Positions 59,422 to 64,000 of a stretch of DNA of 64,000 nucleotides are shown here, piece by piece. The DNA is from Strongyloides papillosus. Taxonomy: Eukaryota > Nematoda > Chromadorea > Rhabditida > Strongyloididae. The translations under genes and the position numbers were made by a program. The stretch covers positions 992,001 through 1,056,000 of the forward strand of contig SRSI01000010.1 in the NCBI GenBank assembly GCA_005656395.1, given 5' to 3'. The number at the start of each line of letters is the position of its first letter. Positions within the stretch are counted from its first letter, which is position 1. Below the pieces are notes generated by a model. That model was not told where the DNA came from, did no database searches, and was given only the letters and a program-made list of their open reading frames with translations.

Positions 59422-61294
59422 ATGCCTTCTGATACACATCAAGAATATGAATTGAGCCGTGGTTTCTTCCAGTTGCTAGCGGAGAACAAAGTCGATGGCC
59501 TCAAACCAGTTGTTCAGATAATGGTTTGTAACTTTTTTTAATTCTATGATTATTTTTGATTTATTTTAGAATAGTCGCCTTACTAATGATGGATCTAGTA
59601 TTCGTCTTCGTTTGAACGATGGGATTTTCTCCTACGCAACTATTCTTCTTAAAGACAACAGTATTGCGAAATTTGGATCATATGGAATGGATAAGTCCCA
59701 GTCAATAATTAAAATACTTGAATTTTGTTCCAATACAACGCTTAAGGAGAATGTTAAAAGAATGCATTTGACAATCAATGACTTTGAATTGGTAGCAAAG
59801 GATTCTCCAATTATCGGAAGCCCTATACCTCACTCTGGAAGTCCAGAAGAGCATTTGGGTTTGAAAATCGACAAAATAGGGCAAGGACCTTCGGAAGAAT
59901 CGAACTCTCAATTTCCACCTGAAGTAGTAAGAAATGTTGTTAAGGAAGTTAAGAATGAATCGTCAGAATACGATGCTTCTGTTGTGCCCATAATTTCAAT
60001 TAGTCCATATTTAATGCAATGGAAAATTCGAGGAGTTGTTACGGATAGGTCTCAACCACGAGACATTAACACTCCAAGAGGAGCCAGTAAAGTTTTCAAC
60101 TTTTCTATTACCGATAAGGAGGGGACCGAAATAAGGATCTCTTGCTTTGGTGATATGGTCGCTCAGTTGGATAGTTTGATAGAAGTTGGATCATCATACG
60201 CTATCAAAGGCAATAATAAGGCGATCAAAACTACAAACAAGCGTTACAACAGTACCGGACACGAATATGAAATAACGATGAGGAATGATGTTGAAATAAT
60301 AAAATGTGAAGATTCAGTTCCACTTCCTGCTAGAAAGATAAATCGTGTTTTTCTCTCAAAAATCAAGATGTTTCCTGGTGAATCCGTTGATGTAGTTGCT
60401 GTAGTGGATAGTATGGAAGAAGCGACTAATGTTAGTACCAAGAACGGGATAACAAAGAGGATGAATATTTCCCTGATCGACGAATCTGCATCTTTGGTAA
60501 AATTAACTATTTGGGGCAACTCATGCAATGAATTTACTGAGGATTACCTTCATAAGCCAATAATCCTAAAGAGCGTTGCGGTTAATGAATTCAATGGTGT
60601 ATGTAGTCTACAATTTGGTTTTAGATCAAAAGTCGTTCCATCTGATGGCGCTGGACTTGTTCAAGACATTTCAGATTGGTACGCAAGGGAGCGTGGTAAC
60701 ATCCAGGTTAGTAGTATTCGACCACCTGGCACAACTTTTGGCAAGAATTTGACAATTCATTCCGCGACGGTTAACTTTTTAAATGATAAGGATAAAAAAG
60801 GTGGATTCTTTAATGTGATTGGTAGAGTTGCTAGAGTCAGAGAGAATTTAGTTTACACTGCTTGTTCTCAGAAGAATTGTAAGAAGAAAGTTGTTGCTCA
60901 AGATGGTCAATATCATTGTTCAAAGTGTGATCTCACTTCCGATAATTTCAAGTATGCTTTGATGGTGGTGTTTGAGATTTACGATCACTCTGGAAGTCAT
61001 TGGTTGACAATGTTTGATAGCAGTGCTGAAAAATTGTTAAAGAAGACAGCTTCTGAGATTGGCGCCATTATAGAAGCTCATGGTGAAAGTGATGGCCATA
61101 ATATGGTTGTTTCAAGTATTATAAATACTATTCATAATTTTAATGTCAGATGCAAGGTTGAAACACACAACGAAGTTCCAATCGATAGATGGGTTGGTAC
61201 TGATGTTAGACCTGTTAATTTGACGAAGTACGTTGAACATCTTCAAGAAATGTGTAAAGATGCTGAAGAGATTTGCTCTAAGCGTGGCATGTAA
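59422..61294 (+). CDS. rpa-1: Replication protein A 70-kDa subunit (RPA1)
   Basis: Exon 1 (59422-59523) and exon 2 (59570-61294) give 608 residues, close to human RPA1 (616). The N-terminal OB fold (DBD-F) is residues 1-110. After a linker, DBD-A and DBD-B follow (SPYLMQWKIRGVVTDRSQ, FNFSITDKEGTEIRISCFGD, FLSKIKMFPGESVDVVAVVD, MNISLIDESASLVKLTIWG). DBD-C has the family zinc ribbon ACSQKNCKKKV...YHCSKC (C-x4-C, C-x2-C). The C-terminal helix for trimerisation follows. It binds single-stranded DNA in replication, repair and checkpoint signalling as a heterotrimer with RPA2 and RPA3. Confidence 0.97.
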
Positions 61295-62500
61295 TTTTTT
61301 TATTCTAGTTATTAATATTAAGTAGATAATTATTGTAATTTTTGGTTTAACTTTGTATAAAAACTTGGCAAGTAAAAGATATGTTGATTTACTTTTTCAT
61401 TTATAATTATTTTATTATTGCCTTATATTTATATTTTTAATTATCCTTTATGCCATTAAAAAATTCTACAGGAATAAATGAATAGTTTGTGTAAATTTGG
61501 TATGTTTGTGAAATTTTTTTAAAACTACTGAACATTAGTGAAAGAAATACAAAAAAGTTTGTTAATAAGACAAAAAATTATGTTTTAACCAGAATTTTCA
61601 TTACTATATGTTAGAATTGTAGGCAAAAATAATTCCACATGTTCTTTTAATGACCTTGTCTATGTTGGATTTTGACTTTCCCAATTAAATTTAAATATGA
61701 TTAATTATATTTTGAAATTTATCTCTTTGATATACCTGAAAATCCATAGTGAAAAGTAGCAAGATGTCCAGTATTCGAATATGTTTGTAGTAATTTAATT
61801 AAAATTTTTCCATTATTTAAAAGCATATATTTTTGTATATTATTTGACTTAAGGTTATTTAGTAGTTTGATTTTTTCACAACACACAGGGCGTATATAAT
61901 TTGAAATCAATTGTTATTTAAGATATTAATTACTGTTTTTTAATTTGCAGAAGTGTGTTTCTATTATCATAAACCTACACAACAATATAACATTTATTAT
62001 GCTAATGATCTATTGATCTATAAAACTTTTACAGATCACAGTTTGAAGCATAAATTCTATTTTGACATCTAAACCCTAAACTACGTGTAGGATTTTCCTT
62101 TTTAAAAATTCAAAAAACATATTTTTAAAATTAATAATAGTAAAGGTAAAAGCAATTTTAATGTTTGCAATTATAATAAAAAATATAGATTGAATTAACA
62201 TAACAAATAATAACTCATGTTCAAAATTTTATACGTAGTTGAATGATCAATGAATCGTTATGTTACATTGTGATATTTTAATGGTTTGACAATTAAGAAA
62301 TCTTTACAGTAGTAATGATTAATAAAATTATATTTTTTATCCATTTACATTTTTTAATAAAAACTACCAAATCTTTTAGTTTAATATATACATTTATTAA
62401 TTATCAAAATTATTTTTTTAAAATTTAAAAAGAAATCAACCTGTATTATATTCAATACATAATTATTAATAGTAGATAAACGAACATATAAAAGTATAAT
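61295..62500. other. Intergenic between convergent genes
   Basis: 1.2 kb, A/T-rich; 3' flanks of rpa-1 (+) and the RNA-dependent RNA polymerase (-). A 63-codon minus-strand frame at 61719-61910 shows no feature and is not called. Confidence 0.55.
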
Positions 62501-64000
62501 TCAAGAATTAATAATAGAAATGTCTAATGCTTTTATATAAAATTTCATTGCAATATAGTGAGCGAGATCAATTTCGTGTGTTATATTCATACTCGTTGGA
62601 ATTTCTGGTCTTACAAGACTCTTAAATTTCATTAATGATTCATATGTGCCAATGGGGGTTATAACCCATTCAGATACGTTTTGTATACTTCTGCTTAAAT
62701 TTTCATTTTTACGATGGTAAACTTTTAGCAAGCCTGACATGTTTCTGATTTTTTCGAAAATTGTAGAAGCATATACAGAACTCCCATTAGGTAAATATAC
62801 AGTTATAGGAGGAAAACTTTGAATTCTGCAATTCACTTCAACATTTTTATTTAATTGAGGCAATGATTCAAAAGTGTGTGAAAATGCTAAATTGTTGATA
62901 GTTTCAACAGCAGCTTCATAAATACAAGTCCATTCGAAATTTAACAAAGCAAAATCACAATTCATTCCCATATCCCATCCAAATATATAGTCTCGTATTT
63001 TAAATTGATATGAACTTAGAAGAGAAAGAATATCGAGACAGAGTCTTCCAGTACCACCTTGGATAGAATTAATATCAATTGAGTTATTTAATTCCTCATC
63101 TGTTAACTCTGATAGTTTATCAAGAAAGTTGTATGTCTCAACTGAACTACCATGATAATAACCACAGAGTAATTGAATAAATAAAACAACTAGTAATTTT
63201 TTATTTATTTTCGATACAATATTCCATTTTTTTGCCCATTCCAATAGAAAATATAGTAGTTTTTCCAGATTTTCATATCTTTTAACATATCTATAACACT
63301 CTTTCAACTGAGGGTCAGTCTTTAGAATGAAACAAAATTCTTCAAAATCGGCTTTTTTTTCTGATGAGATGTATAAGTTAATATATGAAGTGAGTGAAGA
63401 ATCAAAATATCCTGGAGTTAAAAATTTTTTTCCTTCAACCTTAATAGAATTCAATGAACCAACTTTTTTTAGAACATCCCAAAATATCCAGGGAAACGAG
63501 TAAACATTAAAGTCACCACGTTTAACAATATTATATGATACATGATAAGCGGCAACCACAAATTTTTTAAAATCTTCTGGATAAATTATTAAAGGACTCT
63601 CTAAAACCATTTGTATACGTTCCTTACTTTCTTCTTGAGGGAGTTCACTGAAAAAACTATTTAAATCTCCAAAAAGTTTGAGTATTTCAACTTTAAAATT
63701 ATAAACAATCATTTTTAATTTTTCTTTAATTACTAAATCCGTGTTATAAAAAGACATATCATCGTCATCACTATCTGTTATCTTATTTCGTACATTCAAT
63801 CGAAAACCGCTGAACAATTCAGCTTCACTGTCAATTCCATAAGTATCTTGAAGACTTGTGATAGCAGCAGCATATCTATAGTAAAATCTCGTTGCTAACA
63901 CTTCTTGTTCCTTCCAATTAGCTATATCATATAATTTATTTTTATTTTGCATGCCACTTCCCAAAGCACTGGAAGATGTGGATAAAAGAGTTTCTAAATT
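62501..64000 (-). CDS. RNA-dependent RNA polymerase (EGO-1/RRF type), C-terminal part, runs off window
   Basis: The minus-strand frame is open from the window edge (64000) to a stop at 62501: 499 residues of a larger protein. It contains ATRFYYRYAAAITSLQDTYG followed by IDSEAELFSGF, a segment typical of the post-catalytic region of eukaryotic cellular RdRPs, then FSELPQEESKERIQ, an aspartate-rich turn (TDSDDDDMSF) and helical sequence with FPWIFWDVLKKVG. The catalytic DxDGD motif would lie beyond the window. These enzymes make secondary small interfering RNAs on target transcripts. Paralogue identity (EGO-1, RRF-1 or RRF-3) cannot be assigned from this part. The remaining C-terminus is divergent. 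Confidence 0.65.
   Translation of the reverse strand, partial: NLETLLSTSSSALGSGMQNKNKLYDIANWKEQEVLATRFYYRYAAAITSLQDTYGIDSEAELFSGFRLNVRNKITDSDDDDMSFYNTDLVIKEKLKMIVYNFKVEILKLFGDLNSFFSELPQEESKERIQMVLESPLIIYPEDFKKFVVAAYHVSYNIVKRGDFNVYSFPWIFWDVLKKVGSLNSIKVEGKKFLTPGYFDSSLTSYINLYISSEKKADFEEFCFILKTDPQLKECYRYVKRYENLEKLLYFLLEWAKKWNIVSKINKKLLVVLFIQLLCGYYHGSSVETYNFLDKLSELTDEELNNSIDINSIQGGTGRLCLDILSLLSSYQFKIRDYIFGWDMGMNCDFALLNFEWTCIYEAAVETINNLAFSHTFESLPQLNKNVEVNCRIQSFPPITVYLPNGSSVYASTIFEKIRNMSGLLKVYHRKNENLSRSIQNVSEWVITPIGTYESLMKFKSLVRPEIPTSMNITHEIDLAHYIAMKFYIKALDISIINS

Overview
This is eukaryotic genomic DNA, very AT-rich (clearly above 75% A+T between genes). It carries mostly compact genes with none to a few introns. 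Many introns are only about 38-60 bp. Gene content points to a nematode: a paramyosin colinear with UNC-15 over its whole length, a colmedin of the UNC-122/COF-2 type, a SPD-2-like centrosome protein, an EGO-1/RRF-type RNA-dependent RNA polymerase, and AG acceptors sitting directly before start codons as expected for spliced-leader trans-splicing. The AT content and sparse introns suggest a Strongyloides-like clade IV worm; that placement is inference.

Layout. 2.2-4.9 kb: secreted flavin amine oxidase homologue with a Thr/Ser-rich repeat tail (+). 7.0-8.7 kb: calcium-channel beta subunit (-). 12.0-13.9 kb: intronless coiled-coil protein (-). 14.8-18.7 kb: small acidic protein (-) head-to-head with a spd-2-like gene (+), then a coiled-coil protein (+). 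18.8-24.0 kb: a minus-strand block with a small membrane-anchored protein, uridine phosphorylase, ribose-5-phosphate isomerase and the rRNA methyltransferase BUD23; the last three are interrupted by single-base indels. 24.4-29.5 kb: closely spaced same-strand trio NOC4L, TBP and TTC27, a candidate operon. 30.4-33.8 kb: C2H2 zinc-finger protein (-) and FAIM (-). 36.4-38.7 kb: CaMK-group kinase (+). 38.8-43.2 kb: DNA topoisomerase II (-). 45.6-49.6 kb: paramyosin (-). 51.7-56.5 kb: colmedin (+), then a kexin/furin-type proprotein convertase (+). 57.1-58.2 kb: sphingomyelin synthase family (+). 58.3-59.1 kb: TXNDC15-like thioredoxin-fold protein (-). 59.4-61.3 kb: RPA70 (+). 62.5-64.0 kb: C-terminal part of the RNA-dependent RNA polymerase (-), running off the window.

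How genes may relate. Most genes are conserved housekeeping, muscle or secretory functions with no obvious shared pathway. The exceptions are ribosome biogenesis and general transcription (NOC4L, TBP, with BUD23 nearby) and a membrane collagen-olfactomedin protein with a dibasic furin-type site beside a proprotein convertase gene. I found no complete mobile element, CRISPR array, rRNA or tRNA. No clearly new system is visible. The most notable points are the indel cluster at about 19.6-23.2 kb, the repeat tail on the amine oxidase, a likely operon, an E2F-like site before topoisomerase II, and a few unexplained coding-like stretches between genes.
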